DNA from: Bacillota bacterium
GTDB lineage: Bacteria; Bacillota; Clostridia; Lachnospirales; Lachnospiraceae
Length of the DNA stretch: 42,813 bases
NCBI GenBank assembly: GCA_023413555.1
Contig: JAEZPG010000054.1
Location: forward strand, 1 to 42,813
Reading direction: 5' to 3'
In this document: positions 7,724 through 16,787 of the stretch, one piece after another
Layout: the number at the start of each line of letters is the position of its first letter
Numbering within the stretch: the stretch's first letter is position 1
Position numbers and translations under genes: made by a program
Notes under the pieces: model-generated
Told to the model about the DNA's origin: nothing
Database searches by the model: none
The model's input: the letters and a program-made list of their open reading frames with translations, nothing else

Positions 7724-9139
7724 TTAAGCTTCCTCATCATCTGCTTCAGTGTTTTCGAATACTTCAGCAGAGTGATAGTATTTGTCAAGTATCTTGGTAT
7801 CAACTCGATCTAGTTCCTCACGAGGAAGAACAGATAATAAATCCCAACCAAGGTCTAAGGTCTCGGTAATGGTTCTATTGTCTTCCTTGCTTTGTCCAAC
7901 AAACTCTTGTTCAAAACGCTTACCAAATTGCAAGTACCTCTTATCCAAAGGAGAAAGCTCATCTTCACCAATAACGCTGGCTAAGTTTCTCGCATCTCCA
8001 ACATGTGCATAGGCAGAGAATAACTGGTTAGCAAGGTCGTTATGATCCTCTCTGGTGTAGCCTGCTCCAATACCATCCTTCATCAGACGAGATAGAGAAG
8101 GTAATACGTTAATTGGTGGGTAGATTGCTGTTTGATGTAAGCTTCTTTCCAATACAATTTGACCTTCTGTAATATATCCTGTTAAGTCAGGGATAGGATG
8201 TGTAATATCGTCATTTGGCATGGTTAAGATAGGAATCTGAGTCACAGAACCATTCTTACCAGCTACAATTCCTGCTCTCTCGTAAATGGTGGCCAGTTCA
8301 CTATATAGATAACCTGGATAGCCTTTTCTTGAAGGAATCTCACCTTTAGAGGAGGATACTTCACGAAGTGCCTCTGCAAAAGAAGTCATATCTGTTAATA
8401 TAACAAGAATATGCATATTACAATCAAAGGCTAAATACTCAGCTGTAGTAAGGGCAACCTTTGGGGTAATCAGACGCTCTACAACAGGATCATTGGCAAG
8501 ATTTAAAAACATCGTTACGTGGGATGCAGCGCCACTTTCCTCAAAAGCACGTCTAAAATAATCTGCCACGTCATGCTTTACACCCATAGCAGCAAATACG
8601 ATACCAAACTCTTCATCGGAGTTATCTCCTAAAGAAGCCTGACGAACAATTTGTGCAGCCAGTTCATCGTGTGGAAGACCATTACCGGAGAAAATCGGTA
8701 ATTTCTGTCCACGAATTAATGTTGTAAGACAGTCTATGGCAGAAATACCAGTACGAATATAGTTACGAGGATATTCTCTGGAAACTGGGTTTAGTGGCTG
8801 CCCATTTACATTACGTCTTATGTCTGACACAATTGGTCCTAATCCATCAATTGGCTGACCTAATCCATTAAAAGTACGACCTAAAATATCAGGAGATAAG
8901 CTGATTTCCATAGGACGACCAGTTAATTTTGTATGAGTGTTTTTTAGAGACATATCATCCGTTCCACCAAACACCTGTATCACAGCTTTGTCTTCATAGC
9001 ACTCAACTATACGACCTAGTTTTTTCTCTTTTCCATCAACGACTAGTTCAACGATTTCTTCATATGAAGCATCCTGAACTCCCTCTAAGGCAATCAGAGG
9101 GCCATTAATCTCACTTAAGCCTAAATATTCAATAGACAT
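7724..9139 (-). CDS. atpB: V-type ATP synthase subunit B, non-catalytic head subunit (471 aa)
   Basis: Recognised from LGRTFNGLGQPIDGLGP, PVSREYPRNYIRTGISAID and SGNGLPHDELAAQI. The last occupies the P-loop position but lacks the GxxxxGKT signature, as expected for the non-catalytic B chain. EIPSRKGYPGYLYSELATIYERAG and GYITEGQIVLERSL are family hallmarks. Three copies alternate with subunit A in the hexameric head. An AAGGAGG sits 8 bases before ATG. Full length. Confidence 0.97.
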   Translation of the reverse strand: MSIEYLGLSEINGPLIALEGVQDASYEEIVELVVDGKEKKLGRIVECYEDKAVIQVFGGTDDMSLKNTHTKLTGRPMEISLSPDILGRTFNGLGQPIDGLGPIVSDIRRNVNGQPLNPVSREYPRNYIRTGISAIDCLTTLIRGQKLPIFSGNGLPHDELAAQIVRQASLGDNSDEEFGIVFAAMGVKHDVADYFRRAFEESGAASHVTMFLNLANDPVVERLITPKVALTTAEYLAFDCNMHILVILTDMTSFAEALREVSSSKGEIPSRKGYPGYLYSELATIYERAGIVAGKNGSVTQIPILTMPNDDITHPIPDLTGYITEGQIVLERSLHQTAIYPPINVLPSLSRLMKDGIGAGYTREDHNDLANQLFSAYAHVGDARNLASVIGEDELSPLDKRYLQFGKRFEQEFVGQSKEDNRTITETLDLGWDLLSVLPREELDRVDTKILDKYYHSAEVFENTEADDEEA

Positions 9140-9153
9140 TTATGAATCCCTCC

Positions 9154-10920
9154 TTATGCATTTTTAGCTAAGATACTGTTATAATACTCTTTTACAGCTT
9201 CTTTATAATCATCAAATTTGCGTAGATCGTCATTTGCTACATCATACTTTATAGTAATAATACGCTCAAAAATATCATTTTCTCTTAAAATACGCATAGG
9301 TATCCCCATAGTAATCAGTTGCCTGGACTTCTCATACAGATACATAATAATTTCCATCATCTTTAACTGTTTATCCATTGGTACATAAGTATCCGATGGA
9401 TGGAAAGCGTTCTGTTGTACAAATCCTAGTCGGATAACACGGGCAATTTCAAGTACCAGCTTCTGGTCATCAGGTAGTACATCAGAACCAATTAATTTTA
9501 CAATTTCGTTTAACTGGTTTTCCTGTGTAAGAATACTAATTAACTGATTCCTTAGTGTAGTAAAATTAGGACCTACATTGCTTAAGTACCATGGTGCTAA
9601 GTCTGTCATATATTCAGAATAGCTAGTTAGCCAGTTAATAGCTGGGAAATGTCTTGCATAAGCAAGAGATTTATCAAGTGCCCAGAAACAACGAACAAAA
9701 CGCTTCGTATTTTGTGTTACTGGTTCAGAGAAATCACCACCCTGAGGAGAAACTGCTCCAATAATAGAAACACTACCCTCAGATCCGTTTAGGTTCTGCA
9801 TATAACCAGCTCTCTCATAGAAAGCAGAAAGACGAGAGGCCAGATAAGCAGGGAAGCCCTCTTCTGCAGGCATTTCCTCTAGACGGCCAGATAATTCACG
9901 AAGAGCCTCAGCCCAACGGGAAGTAGAATCTGCCATAATGGCTACATGATAACCCATATCTCTGTAATATTCGGCTAGAGTAATACCCGTATAGATACTA
10001 GCTTCACGGGCGGCAACTGGCATGTTAGAGGTATTGGCAATTAGCGTAGTACGATTTAACAGTAAGTTGCCTGTTTTAGGGTCTACAAGCTTTGAGAATT
10101 CCTCTAGAACGTTGGTCATTTCGTTACCACGTTCTCCACAACCAATGTAAACAATAATATCTGCATCAGACCATTTAGCTAGCTGGTGTTGTGTCATTGT
10201 TTTACCAGTACCAAAACCACCAGGAACGGCAGCAGTGCCACCCTTAGCAATTGGAAATAGGGTATCGATAATACGTTGACCAGTTAGTAGTGGTTTGTCA
10301 GCGGCGTATCGTTTAATGGTTGGTCGAGGGATACGGATTGGCCATTTTTGAGTAAGGGAAAGCTCTATCTCCTCCCCTTTACATGTTTCTACTGTAACAA
10401 TTGTTTGGGTAATGTTGTATTTGCCATCAGGAACTACTTTGATTACTGTACCATCTAGTGTAGGAGGTACCATAGATTTGTGAAGGATAGCAGGGGTTTC
10501 TTGAACCTCAGCAATCACAGTTCCACCAAAAACTTTGTCTCCAGGCTTTACTGTAATATGAACATCCCATAGCTTTTCATTATCCAAGCTAGTGACATTT
10601 ACACCTCTAGGAATAAAGTCACCACTTTGCTTTGCAATTTCTTTTAATGGACGTTCAATTCCATCAAAAATGTTACTAATGATACCAGGGGCTAAGGTAA
10701 CGGACATCTGAGTGCCAGTACCGTAGACCATTTCATTAGGCTTAAGTCCAGTTGTTTCCTCAAAAACCTGAATGGTAGTAAGGTCCTTAGTAAGTCCAAT
10801 TACTTCGCCTATCAGTCGTTCATCGCCGACATAGACCATCTCGGACATACGAAAGCCGGTATTACCCTTTATGGTTACAACTGGCCCATTTATACCATAA
10901 ATCTGACCTGTTATTTGCAT
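9154..10920 (-). CDS. atpA: V-type ATP synthase subunit A, catalytic (588 aa)
   Basis: The catalytic chain. The Walker A is GGFGTGKT (residues 234-241), a mild variant of the more usual GPFGSGKT. IYIGCGERGNEM and MADSTSRWAEALRE (with the catalytic arginine-finger region further on) are present. The ~90-residue non-homologous bulge typical of A/V-type A chains is seen at about 115-200 (VKPGDKVFGG, MVPPTLDGTV). ATP turnover here drives ion transport or the reverse. GGAGG lies upstream of the ATG. It follows subunit E by 20 bases. Confidence 0.97.
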   Translation of the reverse strand: MQITGQIYGINGPVVTIKGNTGFRMSEMVYVGDERLIGEVIGLTKDLTTIQVFEETTGLKPNEMVYGTGTQMSVTLAPGIISNIFDGIERPLKEIAKQSGDFIPRGVNVTSLDNEKLWDVHITVKPGDKVFGGTVIAEVQETPAILHKSMVPPTLDGTVIKVVPDGKYNITQTIVTVETCKGEEIELSLTQKWPIRIPRPTIKRYAADKPLLTGQRIIDTLFPIAKGGTAAVPGGFGTGKTMTQHQLAKWSDADIIVYIGCGERGNEMTNVLEEFSKLVDPKTGNLLLNRTTLIANTSNMPVAAREASIYTGITLAEYYRDMGYHVAIMADSTSRWAEALRELSGRLEEMPAEEGFPAYLASRLSAFYERAGYMQNLNGSEGSVSIIGAVSPQGGDFSEPVTQNTKRFVRCFWALDKSLAYARHFPAINWLTSYSEYMTDLAPWYLSNVGPNFTTLRNQLISILTQENQLNEIVKLIGSDVLPDDQKLVLEIARVIRLGFVQQNAFHPSDTYVPMDKQLKMMEIIMYLYEKSRQLITMGIPMRILRENDIFERIITIKYDVANDDLRKFDDYKEAVKEYYNSILAKNA

Positions 10921-10940
10921 AATGGAGCAAGCCTCCTCAT

Positions 10941-11507
10941 CTAGAATTGAAAGTTATTTTTTTCTTCTGCCAGCTTGGTAGCAAAGGAATTATCAATTAA
11001 TACATGTCTGGAATGAATGACAGCACGGGTACCACCAATAAAATCAATATTACTTACAGTGAGTTCCACACCGGTAGCCTGTTGTAAGGATTCCAGTTTA
11101 GAGGAATCGGAAGCATTGATGTAAATAGTAATAGCTTCCCCTCGGGCAAAGTTGTAAGCTGAAGTGATCTGAGCCTCCAGAAGTTTATCGTATTCAGGAG
11201 CTTTCATATATTCCATAACTTTGAGTTTTACGTCGTTAAACAAGAGGTCTTTTAATTCTTGCGTCTTTACACTGAGAGTTTTACGTATCTCTACAGCTTC
11301 GTTGGACAGTTGTTTATTCTTCTCTCGATATAGATTATCCGTCTCAACTTTTAGACGGGCCTGGGCTTTTGTTTCTAACGCTTCCTTTTTCTCGTCATAA
11401 ATCTTCTTTAATGTCGCTTTATAGTCCACAAGAATGTTTTCGCTTTCATTAGTGGCCTCATCGATTACGGATTGGTAAAAGTGATCAAGTTTTACCTCTA
11501 AATTCAT
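10941..11507 (-). CDS. atpE: V-type ATP synthase subunit E, peripheral stalk (188 aa)
   Basis: Typical two-part E subunit: a charged N-terminal helix (residues 1-90, many Lys/Glu, KIYDEKKEALETKAQARLK) and a globular C-terminal half ending in GGTRAVIHSRHVLIDNSFATKL, where the GG..A..........DNS pattern is the family signature. With the G/H-like coiled-coil protein it forms the stator holding the A3B3 head. Position between F and A agrees. Confidence 0.92.
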   Translation of the reverse strand: MNLEVKLDHFYQSVIDEATNESENILVDYKATLKKIYDEKKEALETKAQARLKVETDNLYREKNKQLSNEAVEIRKTLSVKTQELKDLLFNDVKLKVMEYMKAPEYDKLLEAQITSAYNFARGEAITIYINASDSSKLESLQQATGVELTVSNIDFIGGTRAVIHSRHVLIDNSFATKLAEEKNNFQF

Positions 11508-11526
11508 AGCATCACGTCCTTTCCAT

Positions 11527-11835
11527 TTATAATTTCAGACCAATTGCTTCACTGACATAAGAAGTAATAAAGTCTGCTTTACGACCAGAGCCGTGACGGT
11601 CTGGTATCTCAACAATTAATGGCAGACGGCGGTGAAGCTTAATCTCAGCAATAATATCAGGAAATTCCGTGCTGAGCTTTTCGGTAATTAATACTACGCC
11701 GATTTCTTTGTTGGCCATAACCTTTTCTAACTGTTCCTTTAAGTGCTTTTTGGAATGAATGACAATGCCATCAACGCCTGCTAAGCGCATTCCGGTATAG
11801 GTATCAACGTTATCGCTGATTAAATACATCTGCAT
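11527..11835 (-). CDS. atpF: V-type ATP synthase subunit F (102 aa)
   Basis: A small Rossmann-like protein. The starting strand (MYLISDNVDTYTGMRLAGVDG) and the IGVVLITEKL and LPLIVEIPDRHG segments are the three conserved blocks of the F subunit, which binds D in the central stalk. AGGTGAT precedes the ATG. Normal length. Confidence 0.95.
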   Translation of the reverse strand: MQMYLISDNVDTYTGMRLAGVDGIVIHSKKHLKEQLEKVMANKEIGVVLITEKLSTEFPDIIAEIKLHRRLPLIVEIPDRHGSGRKADFITSYVSEAIGLKL

Positions 11836-11851
11836 CAGATCACCTGCTTAC

Positions 11852-12271
11852 TTAGCCTAAGATTGTAAAGGAAATTAATAGTCCGTATAAAGCAATACCT
11901 TCTGCAAGAGCTACGAAGATAAGAGCCTTACCCATGATACTGGAATCTTCTGATAATGCACCAAGAGCTGCGGAAGCAGCACTGGATACAGCGATACCAC
12001 CACCGATACAGGATAAACCGGTAGATAAGGCAGCAGCAATATATTTCCAGCCATCTACTGTAGACGCAGCAGCTGCAGCATCAGTAGCCGCAAATGCTTT
12101 GCCAGAGAATAATAGGATATCTGCAATAATTAAAGTACCAAAGAAGAAAAATGCGTTACAAGCAAGTGTTCTCTTAAGGCCGCCCTTGGTTTTTTCGCTG
12201 AGTAAAAATGCTCCAAATGGAACAATAATGCTTAATATAAGAGCTGCCACAAAAATAAGTTTAATCATCAT
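11852..12271 (-). CDS. atpK: V-type ATP synthase subunit K, membrane rotor proteolipid (139 aa)
   Basis: Four hydrophobic helices: about 3-24, 35-56, 76-105 and 114-137. Only the C-terminal hairpin looks like a normal c-type hairpin, with the Gly-rich STGLSCIGGGIAVSSAASAALG helix and the ion-binding carboxylate E124 in ALAEGIALYGLL. The first pair lacks a matching carboxylate and Gly repeat. Many 16-kDa K subunits are two similar hairpins, so this one is either degenerate in its first half or has an added leader hairpin. The residue after the Glu is Gly rather than the Ser/Thr common in Na+-binding rings; ion choice is left open. AAGGAGG precedes the start. Confidence 0.92.
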   Translation of the reverse strand: MMIKLIFVAALILSIIVPFGAFLLSEKTKGGLKRTLACNAFFFFGTLIIADILLFSGKAFAATDAAAAASTVDGWKYIAAALSTGLSCIGGGIAVSSAASAALGALSEDSSIMGKALIFVALAEGIALYGLLISFTILG

Positions 12272-12306
12272 AATAAAGTCCTCCTTAAATCGAATCCGTC
12301 TCGAAA

Positions 12307-14214
12307 TTATTTTTCTTGGTTAAATGCCTTAAATTCTTTTCCCGTACCCCTATAGAAACGACCAAACATCTCATAGTATTCCAGACGAAGTACCTGAATG
12401 CCTACGATTAAACCTTCCATGCCGGCCACCACAAGGTTACCAAGCACAATGATAATCCAGTTTGGGTTTCCACCATGTTCAGCTCCAGCAAGTAGTAACA
12501 CTACCCCCATCATTCCAGCGTGGCTAAGTGCAAATGCTCCAACACGAAGGAAAGAAATAGTATTGGTAGCATAGGACAATACAACATCGAAGAGCTCAAC
12601 AATTGCTTCGATAAAAAACATGCCTACGCTTCCTTTAATCGCTTTCTTATGTTCCAGTAAATGGGTAAGAGGTTCCTTTAAAAAGATTGCAAGGAGTGGT
12701 AAACCAAGTAGAACCACTAATATTATAGTTCCAGGAAGAGTAGCACCGATATAAATAGCAACTACACATGCAACAATACCACCATATACAATTAATCCGG
12801 CAATACCGTTTGGATCGAATAATAGCTTTTCTATGTCTTTCGTTCGAATAGAGTTAATGATATTCAGTGCAATGGAAAGAAGTAGTAAGAACATACCAGC
12901 CGCAACAGATACCAGAAGGACTGTCATAACATTGTTCATTGGTTTAAGCCAAAAGCCTTCCAAGATATCTTCAAATCCAAAGACTGATCCATACGCAAAA
13001 CCAAAAGCAGTTGAGAAGATACCTGCAGCAGCGATAATGCCGGCGATATTCATCTTCTTGAATTTATAAAGTAAATATCCACCGATTACAAGACATAGAC
13101 CCTGTCCAACGTCACCAAACATGGCCCCAAATAAGAAGGAGTAGGTAAGGGCAACAAATATGGTTGGGTCAAGCTCCTTGTATGCAGGTAATCCATACAT
13201 CTTAACAAACATCTCGAATGGCTTAATAAGTGTAGGATTCTTAAGCTTTGTAGGGGGTTTCATAGTCGCTGTCTCATCTGGTTGAGCATCAGTGATTACA
13301 AAAATGTTCTCATCGTTTGAGATTTCTGTTAAGAAGTTTTTCGTGTCTTTGACAGACATCCAACCGCATATAATATAGAATACGGCCTTATCGTTTTTGT
13401 CCTCTGTCAATGCAGCCAGCTTACGGACGTCAAAGTTTCTGCTTAGACTTTCTAAGGTGTTGTAAGCGGCAACAAGATCTACACTGTGTTTATTGATATA
13501 AGAATTTATTCTATTGTAAGTCTCTTTAATGGTATCCAGAACAGAATTCAGCTGTTCTGACATACTTTGGTAAGCTTCTTCCGGCGTGCCTTCATACTCA
13601 TCTGGAAGTAAGACTCTCTCAAAATGAAGTGAAGAGTAGATTGCATCTACTTCTACAACAGAGGAAACCGGAGCAAAGTATACACCCCAGACATAATCCT
13701 TATCGCTGTAGCAGTCATAGAATACTGTATTCAAATTGTCGTAAATGTACTTGGAGAATTTGTCAAAATACTCTCTGGAAATTCGACCAAACCTAAACTT
13801 TATAAAGTGGAAATGGAGAATTTTTCTTAGGTCATAGTCAAGTAGACGGAAAGGCTCAATCTGCTTAAGTAAGTCTCGAAGGTGATTTCTTTTCTCCTTT
13901 AGTTCATATTTCTCTTTGTTTAATTCAGCTAGATCATTGAACATGTCAGATACAACAGTAATTGCTTCCTCAGCTGTAAGTTCTTTTGATTGAACTTCTT
14001 TCGGATTTTCAACCTTTTTCAACATCCCATCTGCTTTGGACAGGATATCCTTATATGGGTTAGGCTCAACAAAAGGTCTTAAATCTTTTACATTGTCTAA
14101 CTCTGACAGTGCATTCTCAAGGTGAATCTCATATTTGTTCAGATAGATGTTTACCACACGGTCAATATCATTTTTTGGGCCCGTGATGTTGATAAACTGC
14201 ATTTTCTCTATCAC
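12307..14214 (-). CDS. atpI: V-type ATP synthase subunit I, membrane stator (635 aa)
   Basis: The counterpart of the eukaryotic a subunit. The N-terminal half (about 1-320) is cytosolic with helical hairpins that meet the peripheral stalks. The C-terminal half has about seven to eight membrane helices. SYATNTISFLRVGAFALSHA carries the essential arginine that faces the rotor carboxylate. The start was set at GTG 14214, with GGGAGG 8 bases upstream, because the usual family start (V/A)IEKM follows; the frame continues three codons upstream but that GTG overlaps the RBS. Confidence 0.93.
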   Translation of the reverse strand: MIEKMQFINITGPKNDIDRVVNIYLNKYEIHLENALSELDNVKDLRPFVEPNPYKDILSKADGMLKKVENPKEVQSKELTAEEAITVVSDMFNDLAELNKEKYELKEKRNHLRDLLKQIEPFRLLDYDLRKILHFHFIKFRFGRISREYFDKFSKYIYDNLNTVFYDCYSDKDYVWGVYFAPVSSVVEVDAIYSSLHFERVLLPDEYEGTPEEAYQSMSEQLNSVLDTIKETYNRINSYINKHSVDLVAAYNTLESLSRNFDVRKLAALTEDKNDKAVFYIICGWMSVKDTKNFLTEISNDENIFVITDAQPDETATMKPPTKLKNPTLIKPFEMFVKMYGLPAYKELDPTIFVALTYSFLFGAMFGDVGQGLCLVIGGYLLYKFKKMNIAGIIAAAGIFSTAFGFAYGSVFGFEDILEGFWLKPMNNVMTVLLVSVAAGMFLLLLSIALNIINSIRTKDIEKLLFDPNGIAGLIVYGGIVACVVAIYIGATLPGTIILVVLLGLPLLAIFLKEPLTHLLEHKKAIKGSVGMFFIEAIVELFDVVLSYATNTISFLRVGAFALSHAGMMGVVLLLAGAEHGGNPNWIIIVLGNLVVAGMEGLIVGIQVLRLEYYEMFGRFYRGTGKEFKAFNQEK

Positions 14215-14250
14215 AAGTAGCACCTCCCGTTTTCATTGCTTGTAAAAAAG

Positions 14251-15285
14251 TTAAAGTTTCAAATAATGTAGAATATCTCCAGGTCGTAATTTGTAACGAA
14301 TGCATTCTATTGAAGTTGTTAACATATCCAGTTCTAATTCCTTCAAATAAAGAAATCTTAAAACCGGAGCCATTGATGTAGAAAACTTAGTACTACAGGT
14401 ATCATAGAGTTGCTGATACATCTGTAAATATAATAATTCTAGAGACTCAGGGTTGGTGGCATCGTTTAACTTGCCGTAGTAGGTATTCTGTACTATTTTC
14501 ATAAAATCTTCTATTGAAATAGCCTCAACCAAAGCTATTAGTTCATGTTTGCTTAGCTTATAGTTAATAGGTATGATGTTTGCTAAAATCTTACCCGTTT
14601 CAATATCGTAAAACTTCTTGGAACGATAGATCCATAACAAGTTCAGCAGGTCAATCTGGGTACCATAAATCATCGTTACCACTTTCAAATTCTTCCCGCT
14701 TATGATATGGTCCTTTAGCTTCCATATCTTTTTAAAGTAGTAGATATCAAGCTGTACTTGAAAATCCTGCAATGTTGTGTGATTGGTTTCCTGTAATTTC
14801 TTAAACAAATCAAAGTACTGGGTTTTCCCTAAATAAGAAATAAATTCTTCGATTGTCTGGGAAGACGCTAATTCCTTTACTTTAAGGTCTGAGTGCTTTA
14901 AGAAAAATGGTTCAAATAGGAGCAAATCATAAGTGGTGTCCGAACTAAATACGTTACGTAGACAGCTCTTTAAAATAGATACTTCAAATCGGAAGAATAT
15001 GAGAGATAGAACCTTTCGCTGACTTTGGTTAGCAAATCGATATAGCTTAGCAAAATCCAAATAAATAGAGTCCGCAAGAATTTGCTCTGCTTGGGATCTG
15101 TGCAGTCCACGTTCATCTCGGTTTCGTAAAAGATCAGTATAACTAGGATTGTTCCGTAAGTAGTTAATTAAATCAGAAGTGGTTTCCATATTGGCGATCT
15201 TCTCATAATCTGCCTTTGGTATGATGTTTTTCTGCATAGCCCTTGTCTTCGTTATGATACCACTATAGCTTAATAAGCCAGACAT
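14251..15285 (-). CDS. atpC: V-type ATP synthase subunit C, rotor collar (344 aa)
   Basis: All-helical AC39/d-type subunit joining the D/F shaft to the K ring. YSGIITKTRAM near the N-terminus, the YLRNNPSYTDLL segment and the NLLWIYRSKKFYD block are family features. AAAGGAGG lies 6 bases before ATG. The length of about 340 is normal. It lies between the G/H-like gene and subunit I; in Enterococcus the C gene comes later, so the order differs. Confidence 0.93.
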   Translation of the reverse strand: MSGLLSYSGIITKTRAMQKNIIPKADYEKIANMETTSDLINYLRNNPSYTDLLRNRDERGLHRSQAEQILADSIYLDFAKLYRFANQSQRKVLSLIFFRFEVSILKSCLRNVFSSDTTYDLLLFEPFFLKHSDLKVKELASSQTIEEFISYLGKTQYFDLFKKLQETNHTTLQDFQVQLDIYYFKKIWKLKDHIISGKNLKVVTMIYGTQIDLLNLLWIYRSKKFYDIETGKILANIIPINYKLSKHELIALVEAISIEDFMKIVQNTYYGKLNDATNPESLELLYLQMYQQLYDTCSTKFSTSMAPVLRFLYLKELELDMLTTSIECIRYKLRPGDILHYLKL

Positions 15286-15346
15286 ATTGACCTCCTTTCT
15301 GAATCCTAATGATTCATTGTATTGGAAGTATTAAATAGGAATGTAT

Positions 15347-15658
15347 TTAACCTTCAATAATATGTTGAAATACACTGTTCACCAATTGATCGTGGTTGTT
15401 AGTGAAATTATGTTCCAGAGCTTGCATTTGTTTTTTACAATCGCTGATAAGAGCTTGCTTTTCTGTTTCAATTTCAGACTGCATGTTAGCCTTCATCGTA
15501 TTAATCTTATCATTTGTGTCTGATGTAATATTATTTTCTAACGTTACAAGGTCTGAATTAAGTTGTTCATAGAGTTTCTGTTTTTGCTCAGTTGCACGAT
15601 TAAGAATACGATTTGCTTTTTCTTCTATCTCATACAATACATTAATGACTTTTTCCAT
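15347..15658 (-). CDS. V-type ATP synthase G/H-like coiled-coil stalk subunit (103 aa)
   Basis: A short, nearly all-helical, Glu/Lys/Gln-rich protein without Trp or a hydrophobic core. Its role as the partner of subunit E in the peripheral stalk is inferred from position (first gene of the operon), size and coiled-coil character; sequence alone is weak. GGAGGT lies 6 bases before the ATG. Confidence 0.75.
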   Translation of the reverse strand: MEKVINVLYEIEEKANRILNRATEQKQKLYEQLNSDLVTLENNITSDTNDKINTMKANMQSEIETEKQALISDCKKQMQALEHNFTNNHDQLVNSVFQHIIEG

Positions 15659-15860
15659 ACTAGACCTCCTATCAATGACAGTTGCATTTTATCGTTCTCA
15701 TAACAGATATCCATAACTTAGTATACATGGAAAATTAAATAAAATGCACTATATCATAATACACCTTTTATTTAGAATTGCCATAGTCAATATGTAGAAA
15801 AAAAGCTTGTTTCTTCGCTTTTCTATGTACATTATTTAAAAAAATAAAATAACATAACAC

Positions 15861-15889
15861 ATTGTATCTCAAATATTTCTATTTGACAA
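15861..15889 (-). promoter_or_regulatory. Sigma-A promoter of the V-type ATPase operon
   Basis: Minus-strand TTGTCA (15889-15884), 17-base spacer, TACAAT (15866-15861). It predicts a leader of about 195 bases. Within it, AGAAAAGC/GCTTTTTTTCT (about 15795-15826) can form a weak hairpin with a T run, possibly an attenuator, but only two G:C pairs support it. Confidence 0.7.
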
Positions 15890-15970
15890 ACATTCTTGAT
15901 AAAATTAAGAATTATAAACATTATGTAAAGAAAATCCTTCTTAAATGAAGTGATACGACAGCAAAACCAT

Positions 15971-15999
15971 TTGACTAGTAATGTAGTTGAACTTATAAT
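15971..15999 (+). promoter_or_regulatory. Sigma-A promoter of trmB
   Basis: TTGACT (15971-15976), 17-base spacer, TATAAT (15994-15999), 50 bases before the trmB start. The 390-base gap 15659-16049 holds only this promoter and the divergent ATPase promoter with its leader. Confidence 0.85.
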
Positions 16000-16049
16000 C
16001 AAATTGGACATATACATGTTCAAAGCCGATACGTTAGAGGAGAATGATA

Positions 16050-16685
16050 ATGCGTCTTAGAAATGTAAAGGGATCTCGAGAAAATATTGCTGCCAGTCAG
16101 TATGTCATTCATGACCCCGAGCAATGGAAAGGAAGGTTTAAATTCTTATTTCCAAGTAACGGACCTCTTCATATTGAAATAGGAATGGGAAAAGGACAGT
16201 TTTTAATCAGGCTGGCCAAAGAGAATCCTAATATTAACTATGTGGGAATTGAGAAATACTCAAGTGTACTAATTCGTGCCATTGAGAAAAGACAGGAAGA
16301 GGAGCTTCAAAACTTACTATTTATCCGTATGGATGCAGAAGAAATTGAAAATGTTTTTGGAGAAGGAGAAGTCGATCAAATCTATTTGAATTTTTCTGAT
16401 CCTTGGCCAAAGGATAGGCATGCTAAGAGAAGGCTGACATCCCGTCAGTTTTTTGCTCGCTATAACCATATTCTAAAACAAGAGGGGCAAGTTGTTTTTA
16501 AAACAGACAATCGTACTTTGTTTGAGTTCTCTTTAGAAGAAGTAAATGAAGCTGGTTGGAAACTTAAGAACTACACTTATGACCTGCATCATAGTGAATA
16601 TCTTCCTGGAAACGTAATGACAGAGTATGAGGCGAAGTTTGTGGCGGAGGGAAAACCGATTAACCGCCTTGTGGCATATCGCTAG
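16050..16685 (+). CDS. trmB: tRNA (guanine-N7-)-methyltransferase TrmB (211 aa)
   Basis: Methylates G46 in the variable loop of tRNAs using S-adenosylmethionine. Clear family blocks: HIEIGMGKGQFL (SAM loop, near residue 45), YVGIEKYSSVL, NFSDPWPKDRHAKRRLT (catalytic aspartate and tRNA-contact residues) and VVFKTDNRTLFEFSL. The start at 16050 has AGAGGAG seven bases upstream; an in-frame ATG at 16044 lies too close to that RBS. Full length. Confidence 0.96.
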   Translation: MRLRNVKGSRENIAASQYVIHDPEQWKGRFKFLFPSNGPLHIEIGMGKGQFLIRLAKENPNINYVGIEKYSSVLIRAIEKRQEEELQNLLFIRMDAEEIENVFGEGEVDQIYLNFSDPWPKDRHAKRRLTSRQFFARYNHILKQEGQVVFKTDNRTLFEFSLEEVNEAGWKLKNYTYDLHHSEYLPGNVMTEYEAKFVAEGKPINRLVAYR

Positions 16686-16691
16686 CCAACA

Positions 16692-16725
16692 ATTCCATAG
16701 AATAAGAACAGGTATTCCATGGAAT
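16692..16725. repeat. Paired near-identical 12-bp palindromes after trmB
   Basis: ATTCCATAGAAT (16692-16703) and ATTCCATGGAAT (16714-16725), 10 bases apart. The second is a perfect palindrome; together they can pair as a 12-bp stem with one mismatch. No T run follows, so a weak transcript end, an operator pair or an mRNA stabiliser are all possible. Confidence 0.5.
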
Positions 16726-16787
16726 AGTATCGTTAGAACCTTAAATTAATATGATAATATAGGATTAATTTAAAGGAGGTATGGACT

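Noticed and set aside
11934..12323. 129-codon plus-strand frame across the subunit K gene
   Set aside because: Alanine-rich composition mirrors the opposite strand of the proteolipid; no RBS or motif.
16025..16032. GCCGATAC, a good match to the sigma-D -10 element, just before trmB
   Set aside because: No TAAA-like -35 at 15 bases, and a perfect sigma-A promoter with the right spacing lies directly upstream.
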